A stretch of 64,000 nt of DNA from Aurantiochytrium sp. KH105 (GCA_003116975.1 BGKB01000017.1:434001-498000); one strand, 5' to 3'. Numbered from the stretch's first letter, positions 1-10,344 are shown. The notes: generated by a model not told the origin, from the letters alone. Numbers and translations are program-made.

Positions 1-1
1 T

Positions 2-1960
2 GCAATCCTCCTCAAAGCCGCAGACTCCTCGTATGCCTGCGCGCGGACCTTGGGTGAGCCTAGGGCAGACGCCATATGCTCCGAGCAACTGGCCAACTTT
101 GCCGACTATGATCCAGAAGCCGACGATGTCGCCCCAATATTGCGGCCTACGTTCAACGTGGACATGCCCGAGTTCTATTCAGTTCTTGACTACGAAGAGC
201 AGGTGCAAGCGCACCCAAATCTCGGCAACGCTGGAGATGAAATGCAAGTGTTTGGGGGCAGTCAATTTTTTCCCCATGTCACTGACTTTATCGAGCGCGA
301 CAAGCACCTCCCTGAAAGCCGCGGGCATATAGTTTTGAACGCATGGTGGGGGTACGACATTCCTTGGCTCTCAGATCTTGAGACTGTCAATCCAATTGCT
401 GTCTCAATGCACGTGAGCGGTGCCGCGCAAAAGATGGTCCAAAAAAATATTGAATGGTTCAAAAGCTACAATGCGCGCTACGGCGCGATTGGAGCGCGCG
501 ACACGGCCACGCATGCATTCTTCCAAAGGATCGGCATTCGCTCGTACTTTAGCGCATGTATGACGCTCACCATCGACGTGGGCAGCCGTCACAACCCAAG
601 CCGCTTTGGGGTCGTGCGTAATACCATCTACAACATCGACGCGCGAGGCGGGCCCTACCCCCCCGGAGCAACAGATCCAATCAAAAGGCTTCCCCAAGGA
701 ATTCAGTCCCTCAAGACCATCTGGCCTTTCAGAGTCAAGCGCTACGAATACGCGTACGGTCTTGCAACGCAATATGCGGAAAACGCCAAAGTGGTCGTCA
801 CAAGTCGGATCCACTCCGCTCTCCCCGCCAACGCGCAGGGTGCATCGGTCATTTTCGTAGACACCCCAAAGCTCCCGGGTGGCGGAGGCAATCGCACTGC
901 TGGGCTTCTGGAGCTCTTTCATGTCCAAAAGGAAGGGGAACTCTGGAAATTTGACGTCAACCAAATGCCAGCGAATCCTGGTGTTCACAAGTCAGATCGC
1001 TATCGCGCAGCTTTTTGGAACACTTTTCGGCGCCGCTCCAAGATTTACGAAGACTCTGCGAGACTTTTTGGTTACATTCCTCTTTTACGTTTGGGCAAGG
1101 GCGTGCACTTCGAAAGCGAACCGCTTCACGATTCATTCCACTTTGTTTTCAACGAGGATGCTGCTACAATCACATGGCGCATGGTACGCGCCGTCGAGTT
1201 TGTTCTTTACCATCATCCGAATGCTCGAGTCGTGATTTACAGCAACACGCTCTCCCCTACGCAGTCTCGCTTTGCAGTCCTGGCAGAAGCGGGCTACGAT
1301 GTTTTCGTTGAGCCGTATGATGTCAATGCGCTTGCAGGACATGCAAATTTAGATGCAAAAACACTTTCGCGTGTTCACGAGGTGCTCGAGAATATTCAGT
1401 CCAGCAAGTATGCACGCCTCCACGAGAGCCAACTTGTCCGTCTCCTTGCTCTTTACTCGCGAGGAGGCGTCTATCTCGACATGGACCGTTTTGTTGTTAC
1501 ACCCTTCAAGCTCGCCGTTAACGATGTCTGGAATTCCGGTACGGATCCGTTCGCGGCATTGATCTTCCAAGCGGGCTCAAAAGTCCTCGAGACACTCGTC
1601 AAGGAATACCTGGCCGCTTATCGGCCTGACTGCATGTCTTGCGCGGGCAAACAAGCGATCGAGCGGGCGTCGTCGCGCCATCGGGCTGCTTCAGAAGCCA
1701 ACGCCAAAGTTCCTCAAAAGTTCAGTCCTCTGGATGCAGCCGATGTGAAGCGCTGTTTTACCGCCAAAGAATCTTCGCCGGAGCGGAAGCTTGCTGACAC
1801 AGTTTGGGCCGTCAACATTGACACCATCAGTACGAAGCAGTACAAGAGCACTTTGCAGGGATCGTTTTGCGACTATCTTTTCCACAAGTTTTGCGTTCTC
1901 TGCGATGAAGTGCGAACGTCTGCGTCTTCCCTTGAAGCGATATCAGCCTATCCGGCCTAA
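2..1960 (+). CDS. Polysaccharide pyruvyl transferase-like / GT32-type glycosyltransferase fusion, 5' partial
   Basis: The frame is open from the left edge, so the N-terminus lies outside the window; the stop is TAA at 1958-1960. The N-terminal half resembles polysaccharide pyruvyl transferases: a GARDTATHAFFQRIGI segment (about 480-540) is like the 'RD..s...l..lGi' block, and VVVTSRIHSALPANAQGA (about 790-845) is like the conserved 'sRlH..i.A...G.p' block. The second half (about 1130-1920) looks like the DXD sugar-transferase family (GT32/A4GALT type), with RAVEFVLYHHPNARVVIYSN, then a GGVYLDMD motif (about 1465-1485) that would bind metal and nucleotide sugar. Both domains act on glycans, so a Golgi or ER role in decorating cell-wall or secreted polysaccharide is inferred. 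The join is in one frame with no stop or splice signal between. The domain calls rest on motif recognition only; the substrate is unknown. Confidence 0.72.
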   Translation, partial: AILLKAADSSYACARTLGEPRADAICSEQLANFADYDPEADDVAPILRPTFNVDMPEFYSVLDYEEQVQAHPNLGNAGDEMQVFGGSQFFPHVTDFIERDKHLPESRGHIVLNAWWGYDIPWLSDLETVNPIAVSMHVSGAAQKMVQKNIEWFKSYNARYGAIGARDTATHAFFQRIGIRSYFSACMTLTIDVGSRHNPSRFGVVRNTIYNIDARGGPYPPGATDPIKRLPQGIQSLKTIWPFRVKRYEYAYGLATQYAENAKVVVTSRIHSALPANAQGASVIFVDTPKLPGGGGNRTAGLLELFHVQKEGELWKFDVNQMPANPGVHKSDRYRAAFWNTFRRRSKIYEDSARLFGYIPLLRLGKGVHFESEPLHDSFHFVFNEDAATITWRMVRAVEFVLYHHPNARVVIYSNTLSPTQSRFAVLAEAGYDVFVEPYDVNALAGHANLDAKTLSRVHEVLENIQSSKYARLHESQLVRLLALYSRGGVYLDMDRFVVTPFKLAVNDVWNSGTDPFAALIFQAGSKVLETLVKEYLAAYRPDCMSCAGKQAIERASSRHRAASEANAKVPQKFSPLDAADVKRCFTAKESSPERKLADTVWAVNIDTISTKQYKSTLQGSFCDYLFHKFCVLCDEVRTSASSLEAISAYPA

Positions 1961-2094
1961 ATCCGATTTGCAGATAACAGCAATCTTTTCCGTCTTCTTT
2001 CATGTATTCCTCAAAGGAAAACCCAAAAGTACTAGAGATGACTTCTCATTTCCCCCCGTCCAGGTGGGGCGGAAAAGTGTTTCTGGTCGGAAGA

Positions 2095-2275
2095 CATCTT
2101 CAACATTTGTAGAAACTCATGGACAGGGTTTCTGACGCGCTAGTTTTGGACTCCCCAAAATGGAAAGTATACTTTGAAGAGATCTTCAACAACTTTAGAC
2201 TATCATGTATCGACACTTTTATCTGGCAAGGTCTATGAGGCGCTGGTTTTGGACTCGCCCGAACTCAATGTGGCC
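2095..2275. repeat. Imperfect tandem duplication at the 3' end of BBS9
   Basis: The stretch from ATCTTCAACA (about 2097) through GCGCTAGTTTTGGACTC (about 2137-2155) recurs diverged as ATCTTCAACA (about 2183) through GCGCTGGTTTTGGACTC (about 2238-2256). The second copy contains the last BBS9 codons and its stop; the first lies just beyond, in the 3' flank. It separates the convergent glycosyltransferase and BBS9 genes. Confidence 0.6.
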
Positions 2276-4980
2276 GCAGACGCTGGTCTGGCACCTTTGG
2301 ATAGTCGATCAAAAAGCATGGCGAGCCGCTTGCGAACCTTGGAAGTGTCGGGCGCAAGCGTCGGCTGTGTAAGTCCTCCAGCAGGAGCAATGTCTTTGGG
2401 ATTCTTTGCTAGCGTCGTGCGGAGCAAGTGGGTGATAGAAAGATCAACTGTTTCCTCCCATCCCATAGTGTCGCCATCGCAAGTCAAGACATTGACCGGG
2501 ACGTGCGAGAGCAGGGCCTCCATGTCGTCCCTGTCGAGATCGTACTTGTAGCCTGTAAGTTGGAACAGGAGGCCTAACGTAGAAGACAATCGCTGCGCAG
2601 CAACCTGGCGCGCAATCTTGGCCTCTGCAAGGACACTTACCGTGTCCATGATTTGATCGTGCGTGACTTGTAAAAGCGCGTCGAGCCCGCGCAAAGCTGG
2701 CGCATTCTTGTCCTTGTACCGCGAAAGCAACCTTTTCTGAATGAGTCGGTATTGGTGCGCCCGGTCATTTAATTCCGAAGCAGCGTCTGCGAGCGCCACA
2801 CGGGCGGCGTGATGCTCGTCAACAGCAGCGTAAAGTCCCGCAAGAGGAAGGCTTTCTGACACTGTGAGCTCCAAAATGTCGCCAAACTTGCGTTGGAGCA
2901 AATGCTCAAACTCGCTTGCGAGCAGGCTCAGATGCGCGAGCGAGGTGCCTTGGATGCGGTATCTGCCTCCAGACTTGGACGCCAGCACAGTCGCATTGGC
3001 TCCGTCCAAAAACTCTACGCTCAAAACATTTGAAGAGGCCCCCGTCACGGAAGCAACCATGTCTCGATCAAGACCCGGCTGACGGAGAAGTTCGTCAAAA
3101 AGAACCGGAAGACGCGTTGGCTCGAGATTGGTGTCAATTGTAATTTTACTCGCACTGTTCTTGATCGAAGTGCGCGGCCTTGCCGCAAGAAAGAAGGGTA
3201 ATCGGAACGGCGTAGAGACGGAACGCACTCGCCCGTCCTTGACTTTATAGGTGCACACGACCTTGGCCGCTAGGGAAGCAATAGGAAAAATCGCCTTGAC
3301 ACGGACAGGAATGTGCAAAATGGCTGGTGTCCGGCCTCGACCACCCGTGCCTTCGAGTCCGGCCAAAGATTCCAAGAGAATTGAGTCATCCGCCGCGACA
3401 AAGGCGTTGTCCATGTGCAAGGTGACCTGCACTGCCTTGAGATTCTCAAAGCTCCTGTTCGAAATGTGCAATTTGAGCGTGACCTGCATGACCTGTCCAT
3501 CCGGCCGGTAGCCGTATTCGCGAGCCAAGTCTTCAGACTCTGCGAGCGCAGCATCGGTGGTGCTCAGGTCATCGAGTGTCTCTGGTGTCTCGACAAGCAC
3601 CAGCAGCTCCGTGCGAGCGGTGTCCGAACCATTTACAGGAGCATTCTCTTTGTCTTCAAGCTCGCGGTGCAAGTTGCGGATTCTCTCGAGAAGCTGTTGG
3701 TGCGCGCGATCCATTTCATCGTAAGCCATCTCTTCTGCGCGCTGCACCTCTTCCGCTGCGGCTTCAAAGTTGGCTGCCTTTTTCTCCTCGTCTGATTTCG
3801 TCTCGTTGGCGCTGGGGCCTTTCCCCTTTGCAAAAGTCTTTCTCTTTGCACGCCGAGGCGCGAGAACTGACTTTGAAGTCTCGGTGCCAAGATGAGACAC
3901 AACGAGCTTACCGTCGTCAGACATGGAAACAATCATGCCTTGGACGCCTTCCACAGGCGCCACAGACAGGGACACGGGAACATGCGCAGTCATTCCCGCG
4001 CTCCACACGGTCCCGAGCTCGCGCAGAACGGTGAGTTGGCCTGCCTCGGAGCACAACAAGAGATTGCTCTTGTTGTCGCTCTGCTGTTCGTCGACAGGCG
4101 GGACCAGCGCGAAGCTCATGGGATTGCAGCCAATCTCAAGTTTTGCATGCATTCGGACGCCACCGCGCTCAGTAAGGCAAAAGATTGATCGATCACAAAG
4201 AACGACAATGTCGAGCTGCGCGTCCCCCAGGCCTCCGGAGACCCGACCACATTGTAGGTCGAGAATTTGTTCGCCGGCTGTAAACGTCCAGTCCGTCTGC
4301 ACAGCCAGCTTGGCGCCCGTAACGCGTGAAGTTGATGCACCAAGCATTTGATACTTGTAGCAATCGATCTGAAATTGTGAGTTGCACACGAGGAAGGCAT
4401 CCAATTTCCGCACATAGAGCATGGGTCCAGGTAGGAGCACATCATTCAACTGCCGGATGAAAGCAAAGCTTTCTTGCTCGAAAACGTGAAGTTGCCCATC
4501 CAACGACTGCACAGCGATAAAGTCTTTGTTCCGCACACCGCCAAAGGGCCCGAAAACGAAATTTGCTGCCGAAAAATGCTCGCCGCCATCGCCAAGCTGA
4601 TGCGCATACTGTTTCTCTAGCAAAAGCATGTCTTGCGAGCGACGCACGAGGCGATAGACCACAAGTTCGCGGGGGTGAAGCACCGCGAGGGTCAGCTCAT
4701 CAGCTGCATGCGAGACAAATCGGCCGCAGGCAAGTTGCAAAATGGGCGCGTCGAGGATAACCTCGAGCAAGAGGTCTTCTGCTGTGTACTTTGCCAAACG
4801 CGGCTCATAAACTCGAAGCACGCCATTGAGGCTTCCCGTGGCTACCTGGACAGAGTCCTTTTGCGCGTCCTGCCCGCTACATACAAAGTGTCCCACGCAA
4901 AACGCGCGACTGTCAAACTCCTCCTCTTCTGACGCGCCCAGCTCGCACCTCCAGTTCTCGCGCACGGAGAAGACTGCCAT
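2233..4980 (-). CDS. BBS9: Bardet-Biedl syndrome 9 protein (PTHB1), BBSome subunit
   Basis: This 915-residue protein starts at an ATG (4978-4980) and has no intron. Human BBS9 is about 890 residues, so the gene looks full length. Diagnostic segments in order are an EDLLLEV block, LAVLHPRELVVYRL, FGGVRNKDFIAVQSLDGQLH followed by VFEQESFAF, then LLPGPMLY and CYKYQML (the beta-propeller, about residues 1-370), and a GMIVSMSDDGKLV block. A charged coiled stretch (about 380-460) joins this to the GAE/platform/helical C-terminal part. BBS9 is a core BBSome subunit that moves membrane proteins in and out of cilia, working with BBS1, 2, 4, 5, 7, 8 and 18 and ARL6. That role is family knowledge. The gene converges with the glycosyltransferase and lies near other ciliary genes. 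Identification is firm. Confidence 0.95.
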   Translation of the reverse strand: MAVFSVRENWRCELGASEEEEFDSRAFCVGHFVCSGQDAQKDSVQVATGSLNGVLRVYEPRLAKYTAEDLLLEVILDAPILQLACGRFVSHAADELTLAVLHPRELVVYRLVRRSQDMLLLEKQYAHQLGDGGEHFSAANFVFGPFGGVRNKDFIAVQSLDGQLHVFEQESFAFIRQLNDVLLPGPMLYVRKLDAFLVCNSQFQIDCYKYQMLGASTSRVTGAKLAVQTDWTFTAGEQILDLQCGRVSGGLGDAQLDIVVLCDRSIFCLTERGGVRMHAKLEIGCNPMSFALVPPVDEQQSDNKSNLLLCSEAGQLTVLRELGTVWSAGMTAHVPVSLSVAPVEGVQGMIVSMSDDGKLVVSHLGTETSKSVLAPRRAKRKTFAKGKGPSANETKSDEEKKAANFEAAAEEVQRAEEMAYDEMDRAHQQLLERIRNLHRELEDKENAPVNGSDTARTELLVLVETPETLDDLSTTDAALAESEDLAREYGYRPDGQVMQVTLKLHISNRSFENLKAVQVTLHMDNAFVAADDSILLESLAGLEGTGGRGRTPAILHIPVRVKAIFPIASLAAKVVCTYKVKDGRVRSVSTPFRLPFFLAARPRTSIKNSASKITIDTNLEPTRLPVLFDELLRQPGLDRDMVASVTGASSNVLSVEFLDGANATVLASKSGGRYRIQGTSLAHLSLLASEFEHLLQRKFGDILELTVSESLPLAGLYAAVDEHHAARVALADAASELNDRAHQYRLIQKRLLSRYKDKNAPALRGLDALLQVTHDQIMDTVSVLAEAKIARQVAAQRLSSTLGLLFQLTGYKYDLDRDDMEALLSHVPVNVLTCDGDTMGWEETVDLSITHLLRTTLAKNPKDIAPAGGLTQPTLAPDTSKVRKRLAMLFDRLSKGARPASAATLSSGESKTSAS

Positions 4981-5049
4981 TGTCTCGCGTCGCCGCCTGC
5001 GAGGCCGTTTACTTTTGCTGCAAAGCCTTGCCGAGCGCGTCGAGTCTCG

Positions 5050-5092
5050 TCAAGCCAAGCCAGGCCGAGCCAAGTCAAGCCGAGCCGCGCTT
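5050..5092. repeat. CAAGC-type pentanucleotide tract upstream of BBS9
   Basis: Degenerate tandem copies of CAAGC/GAGCC spacing (caagccaagccaggccgagc and on), 70-110 bp upstream of the BBS9 ATG. Related tracts lie at 10489, 28381, 41235, 41720 and 62458. Confidence 0.7.
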
Positions 5093-5176
5093 CGCTTCGT
5101 CTATCGTTTGGGCTAGCTCACCGGATTCATCTTATGAACACAGATGACCGTTTTTCAAGCAGACAGGCCCAAGATG

Positions 5177-5212
5177 GCCACTTTTCCTGCCTGTAGAAGG
5201 CAGGAAAATGGC
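5177..5212. other. Inverted repeat / hairpin
   Basis: A perfect 10-bp stem (TTTTCCTGCC at 5182-5191 pairing with GGCAGGAAAA at 5199-5208) closes a 7-nt loop. GCCA (5177-5180) and TGGC (5209-5212) extend it past one bulged base. It lies between two genes read on the - strand. Function unknown. Confidence 0.65.
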
Positions 5213-5677
5213 ATTTTATTTTTTGGGGAGGGGGGGGGGGGGAATACTAGCTTCTGGGCCGAACGATGATTGATTGGCCTGTGCTGGCTCGCCGGAGAAA
5301 CGTACTCTAGGAATCGAGCAAGCCAAGACAACGTAAAACACCTGTTTGAGCGATTCTGGGCTCGAGCCTGTGCTCCGGGCGTAAGCCAAAACTTGCCTTC
5401 AAGTTGCTCGATCCAATTAGGCCCAGGCCTATACATGAAAAAAAAAACATTCGTAACGGCTCTCATTCATCATAAAAACTTTACATGTGGACCCTGGTTG
5501 GCGTTGAATTCGCCTGCCCACTGTTGGTAAGTAGTCCTTCAGGGCCTAGGAATGAGAGAAGGACCACCGTGGGCCACTTTCGGCCGGGACTCACAGTCAG
5601 GCTGCTGTAACAATGGAAAAAGAAATGCGAACGTTGGAACACCGAGTATACTATCTCATCATGATAATCAAACATTG

Positions 5678-8360
5678 CTAGGCCGTAGGCGGCGCAGGAG
5701 GCACAGGTATGCTCGGAAGCGGGCGCGAGAGCAGGCGCTGCCTGTCCTCGCTGTCTGAGCATTTCACATTTGCGGTTGGTTCATTCGTCGTCGTTGGCGA
5801 ACAGGCAAGTTCCATCGAATCGCGGGATCTCTCGCTCCAGGCGCGAGAATCTGTACTTGCATGTCGCATCGAACTGGGGCGAGATGGAGGCAAAGGCGGG
5901 ACCTCTGGAAGAGGTTTTGCAGATAATGGGAGACTTTCGGTGGCGGGGCGAATCTGATTGAGCTTGTAATCATCAGTCAAGGTGCTCGTGAGGACATGGA
6001 CAGCTTTGGGTTGTTTCATACGGCTGACCTTTTTGTCGGTGACTTTGGCTGACGCGGTAATGATAGCTTCCTGCTCTTGATGCGAATCGACACGAAAACC
6101 CGTCATGGCAAGCACATCCTGAATGCGAATGTCCAGGGTGGCAAGAACAGGGTCCTTGCGCAACTTTGATTTGCTGGCGAGTTTGACCTTGATTTGTAGT
6201 GCGCTGTGGAATCCGGCCAAAAAGTTCATGCCGTGAAAGTCCTGCATCCAAATGGGCTCCTCATCCTCATGGAAAACACTTGTGCGATGCGTTGTCTTGC
6301 CGAATTGGATGAGACAATAGACACCCGAGGCGTGCTTGGACGTTGCTTCCCGGACAAGTGTTAGAATACTGCGCGCATCGAGAATCGTGAGCGTGAGTGA
6401 AAGAACTGAGAACGGCTTGACTCCTCCTGCGGAACAGAGATCGGTCCCCGTTTTGGAAACGAGGAACTTGAGCTGAAGCTCCGGGTCGTCTTTGGGCGGA
6501 TTTGCGCTCGAGCTCGTGTTGAGCTTGACCCAAGCCGTTGCGGCGTGAACGCGCACTGGATCCGAAACACGCATGTCCTTGAGCCGCTCCTCTGCAGCCT
6601 CCATGCTTTCGCGAAGTTTGGCCTCTTGTTCCTTTTGCAAGGCCTCAGTGTCCGTGACAACGCTCGGGTCTGCGTGCTCTTCGAGGTCGGCTAGCCATGC
6701 TCGTCGCTCTTCCTCGCTTGTGGCAAAGACAGTGAGAGATTTTGTTCCCAGAATGCGAATGGGGAAGAGAGGATCGCGTTGTCTCGACGCCGGAGACGAG
6801 TTTGACGGCTGCTCGCCATCCACTACAGACTCACTCGCAAGTACAGTAGTCTTGGGTAGTTTAAGAGACTCGCGTTTTGCAAAGGCTTCATTTGCCGAGT
6901 TTGGCGGGTCGGAGGTTCCCTCCAATCCAAGATCCTGGACGCGGGCAACCTGTATCATTCGGCGAAATTGATACCTGACGCCGCCAATGATGCGCGGCAT
7001 AAGTTTTGCATACACGAGACAGTCGTTGAACAGGAAAAAGTGCAACTCTTGCTGGTAAGAATGGTCCTGCGAGAGCTTGCGAAGTGGACCCGAGCGCACA
7101 AGTCTGCGACCAGTCTTCATGAGCTGAGGTTGTGGCTTCATGTTTCGTTGCAGCTCGAGAATCTGTACCATGCACTCCATATCGCCGATTTCACGGTTCA
7201 TTGAGCCTGCGACCTCGGTAAGTGCGGCGAGTGCATCCGCGAGCACGGCATGGTCTGGATGGTCTTCGGGTGTGGCTTTGCGCAGCTCCTTGAGAAGAAG
7301 AAGGTAGCGCGGAACACGCTGGATGGGCATAATGAGCATGCTTTGTAATGTCTGATCTTTGCAATCTTGTTCGAGCTATCATTGTCGTCAGTTTTGGGAT
7401 GTTGCAAAGAGGGAGTCCCATCAAGCGGACGCTGCTGCTGCAATGACTTACCTTGCACTCTTGGCAGATTTTGCGAATACTCGCCCTTTTGCGAGTGTTT
7501 TCCTCAATGACTTGCGAAATGCGGAGATGATCGCGAGCGTAAGTGACATACATTTTGAAAAAGGGCGACAAGCGCACGAAAATGTGACCCACGGAGGCAA
7601 GAGAGGCTCCACGAAGAGATATTTCTTTTTCAAGTTCGCAAATGAGCAGTTTAGAGAAACGCAAAAGTGGAGCCAGCTGGGCGAAGCAGAGCTTGTGTGC
7701 TTCGGCAGGCATTTCTCGCTCGAGACGTGCAACGTACGTGCGCCGCAGGGCAAGCATGAAGCCTCGAAAAGAGTCTTCCGTAGCCACGATCTCCTCGATA
7801 ATTCGAGCGCGTTCGTCGACGGGCTCAGAGGACTCGCTCTTGTCACTTTGGAAGAGGCTCGCGTCACTTGCGCTCTTTGAGATCGATATTATTTCTGGTG
7901 CACCGAGCAGCAAGCTTTCTCTGTCTCCTTCGGTCACTTTGATGACCTCTTCATCGTCGTCACCAAAGTCGTCATCAGCAACGTTGTGACCATCGTCATC
8001 GTATTTGCCGATATTGTTCGCGCTCGGATCTCTTCCACCTTGGGTTTGAAACAAGCTCCGATTCTTGCCACTCCTGCTGCTATTGTTTGCGCCACCGCCG
8101 CCGCCGCCGCCGCCGCCACCGCCGCCACCATTGTTGCGCGTGAAGCTGCGGATCCGTGTCAGCATGTTTTCACAAGGTTTGGCTGCCGCTCGTGGCTTCC
8201 AATCTGCTGCAGCTGGAAAGAGAGGTCGGCATGCCAATTTGTCGGTCTCTCTGCCACCGTCTAGGTCTGCGTCATCTTTGGAATGCAAGGCATTAGGGTC
8301 TTGCTGAGTCCCGGGCGACCTGCAGCGCCCCATGGGCGTCCAGGCTTGCTCGCGCGACAT
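5678..8360 (-). CDS. Rho guanine-nucleotide exchange factor (DH-PH-C2), two exons
   Basis: Proposed exons are 7452-8360 and 5678-7375, with a 76-bp phase-0 intron (7376-7451; donor CAAG|GTAAGT, acceptor GATAG|CTC). The joined protein is 868 residues. Splicing restores a continuous DH (RhoGEF) domain, about residues 180-380: EEIVATEDSFRGFMLALRR in exon 1 and LIMPIQRVPRYLLLLKEL in exon 2, the latter being the most conserved DH helix. A PH domain follows (about 390-540, with LHFFLFNDCLVYAK and ending ERRAWLADLEEH), then a C2-like segment (about 620-725) and a Ser/Pro-rich tail. A 13-Gly run precedes the DH domain. It should activate a Rho/Rac GTPase at the membrane; the target GTPase cannot be told. 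The ATG at 8358-8360 is the first; a later Met near residue 66 is an alternative. Confidence 0.87.
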
Positions 8361-8574
8361 CCGGCGGACAATCCAAAATTGTCCCCGATCCTATTTTTTC
8401 ATTCCTTTTTTTTTTTTTTGGCAGGTGCCACTGTTTCGTTTTGGTGCACAGGAGCCGCCCATTCCATACAATGGCTAACGATGCTTCAGTGCAGAAGGCC
8501 GAGATTTTTTTTGCTTGAGGTCAAGACGTACAGACAAAAGAATAACCAATTTCATTTATCTTTCTTTACTTGGC
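8361..8574. other. Short intergenic region between RhoGEF and the IQ/coiled-coil gene
   Basis: About 210 bp with a 16-nt T run near 8405-8420 on the + strand. It must hold the RhoGEF promoter and the IQ gene 3' end. No gene seen. Confidence 0.5.
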
Positions 8575-10344
8575 CTACAGGGCGATTTCGTCGAGGTCTT
8601 CAAAGTCATCCTCATAGTCGGCAACAGGGGCATTCGAAACCGCAGCACCAGCGTTTCGGTGGAGAGACAGGGTTGGCGATGCCACAGGCGAGTGCTTGGG
8701 AGAGTTTGTAGCATTCCCCTTGCTTGGCGATTCAACGCGATTGGAGAACGAGTCTTGTGCCCTGTTTGACGTCTTGGACTCCGGTCTGCGAGAATTGGAA
8801 AATCCGCCATAACTATCGTCGTCATCGTCACCAGTGCTGTCCGCGTCGCCAGCTTGGCCATGTGTCTCTGATTCTTCTTGTAGCTTGCCCTCTTCCTCTC
8901 TTTCGCGAGCTGAGGCCTGTGCTTTGGTTTGTTGCGCAAGTTCAAGAAGACCCGCGAGACCATTATCATCATCATCGTCATCGTCATCGTCATCATTAAA
9001 ACTCAGAGGCGCTTTCGTTGAACCGAGACGGGGCACGCCTGCTTTGTTGTCAATGGCTTCAATGGAGGCGTCAACGACCCCAATGTCGGGAATGGACTCT
9101 TCGCTGCTTTCCTCGTTGGCTGGAGTTGGGTCAATGCGACTCTCCTCAACAGGCAAAGCTGCTGGTGACACAGGAAGATCTTCGTCAACAGAAGGCGCCG
9201 GAGAAAGCTGCTGCTGCTGTTGCTGCTGTACTGGCGAGCTGAGCTTGACAACGGGCTCAGCTACGGGCGCCTGCTTGGTTGTTGCATAGCTTGTGTTCGT
9301 GTTGGCAATTTGTTCTTGCAGACGGTTCTGTTCCTGCTCCATAGTGCGCGCCATTTCGGCAGCATGACGCTTCCTTGCACCCTGCAAGGTGCGCGCTTCA
9401 GCCTCGGCACGCTTCTCTTGCTCACGGCGCATTTCTTCGGCGACCTTCTTTTGTCTTTCGACATCCTTTTGGAGTTCCAAGCGCTCTTTCGCTTTAATAT
9501 CGGCCCGAAGCCGCTGTTGTGCCTCGATTGCGGCCTCTTCCTCGGCCCAGCGTTGCTCTTCGGCTTGTTTCCGAAGAGCTTTCTTTTGCGCGCGCTTTGC
9601 TTCCGCCTCTCTTCGCCGTGCAAGTTTATCGCGACGCTTCTCCGCAATGAGTGGCTCGACGGCACGCCTGCGGTATTGCGCTTGTACTTTGACAGCAGCA
9701 GCGTGATGCTCTGGGCCGTAGACGAGTGCGGCGCGCTCATCGATGATGGTCTGGACACGCTCGCGCGCAATTCGTGCGCGAATAATGCGCTGGATTTCGA
9801 TGGCAGCTCGATGGCCCTCTTCGAGACGCTCCCGGCATTCGTTAAAGTAGCGCTCCCGCAGCACTTCTTTAAGGACCTCGATTTCCTCGAGCTCGCGGCG
9901 AAATTCTTCCATGATTGATAGTTTGACTTGGCGCGGGCGGTTTTGTAAATCACGCAAAGCCTTGCTTGGGCTCGCAGCGCCAGAGATTTCTGACATGCCA
10001 TTGGGTGAGCCCAAATTCGAATGGACACCTCGCGGCGACCGGTTTGAGGCTGCGAGGTGAGAGCGGTTTCCAGGTGCTGCTGTGCTGGAGCGCCAGTTTT
10101 CACGCGCATCTCCGTGCTCGTCCAAGTAACCAAGGTCAGCATAGGTCTGTTCCTGGTCTTCCTCGATTGATATTGGTGCAGGTGTCGCCGCAAGTTGTTT
10201 TTCGAGTTGCGCTTCTCTCATCTTGGCCATGCGTCGCTGGACCCCGCTTTCTGCGGCCTCGGCGCGCCTCGAGGCTTCTCTTGCCTCTCTTGCGGCCTGC
10301 CGCCGCATGTCGGCCTTGGTCTGCGCCGTCTGTGCGCGCGCCAT
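8575..10344 (-). CDS. IQ-motif / coiled-coil protein with acidic tail
   Basis: 589 residues from the ATG at 10342-10344; no intron is needed. An Ala/Arg-rich helical N-terminus is followed by two IQ-like motifs (AIEIQRIIRARIARER and AAVKVQAQYRRRA, about residues 185-245), which would bind calmodulin or a related light chain. A long Arg/Glu/Ala coiled coil (about 245-345), a short poly-Q run, a 10-Asp run near residue 455 and a terminal YEDDFED motif come next. Acidic YEDDFE-type tails and IQ-plus-coil layouts occur in several axonemal and basal-body proteins, and BBS9 is close by, so a ciliary or cytoskeletal scaffold is a reasonable but weak inference. No named family is recognised. Confidence 0.75.
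   Translation of the reverse strand: MARAQTAQTKADMRRQAAREAREASRRAEAAESGVQRRMAKMREAQLEKQLAATPAPISIEEDQEQTYADLGYLDEHGDARENWRSSTAAPGNRSHLAASNRSPRGVHSNLGSPNGMSEISGAASPSKALRDLQNRPRQVKLSIMEEFRRELEEIEVLKEVLRERYFNECRERLEEGHRAAIEIQRIIRARIARERVQTIIDERAALVYGPEHHAAAVKVQAQYRRRAVEPLIAEKRRDKLARRREAEAKRAQKKALRKQAEEQRWAEEEAAIEAQQRLRADIKAKERLELQKDVERQKKVAEEMRREQEKRAEAEARTLQGARKRHAAEMARTMEQEQNRLQEQIANTNTSYATTKQAPVAEPVVKLSSPVQQQQQQQLSPAPSVDEDLPVSPAALPVEESRIDPTPANEESSEESIPDIGVVDASIEAIDNKAGVPRLGSTKAPLSFNDDDDDDDDDDNGLAGLLELAQQTKAQASAREREEEGKLQEESETHGQAGDADSTGDDDDDSYGGFSNSRRPESKTSNRAQDSFSNRVESPSKGNATNSPKHSPVASPTLSLHRNAGAAVSNAPVADYEDDFEDLDEIAL

Larger units (their letters stand above)
4981..5677. other. Intergenic region: BBS9 upstream and RhoGEF 3' flank
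   Basis: No gene is seen. It holds a pentamer tract just upstream of BBS9 (5050-5092), a strong hairpin (5177-5212), a run of 13 G at 5230-5242 and a short A run near 5438. The BBS9 promoter must lie at its left end. Confidence 0.6.

Noticed and set aside
50..52. TTG at 50 as the start of the glycosyltransferase fusion
   Set aside because: The frame is open to the window edge, and TTG is not a normal eukaryotic start; the gene is treated as 5' partial.
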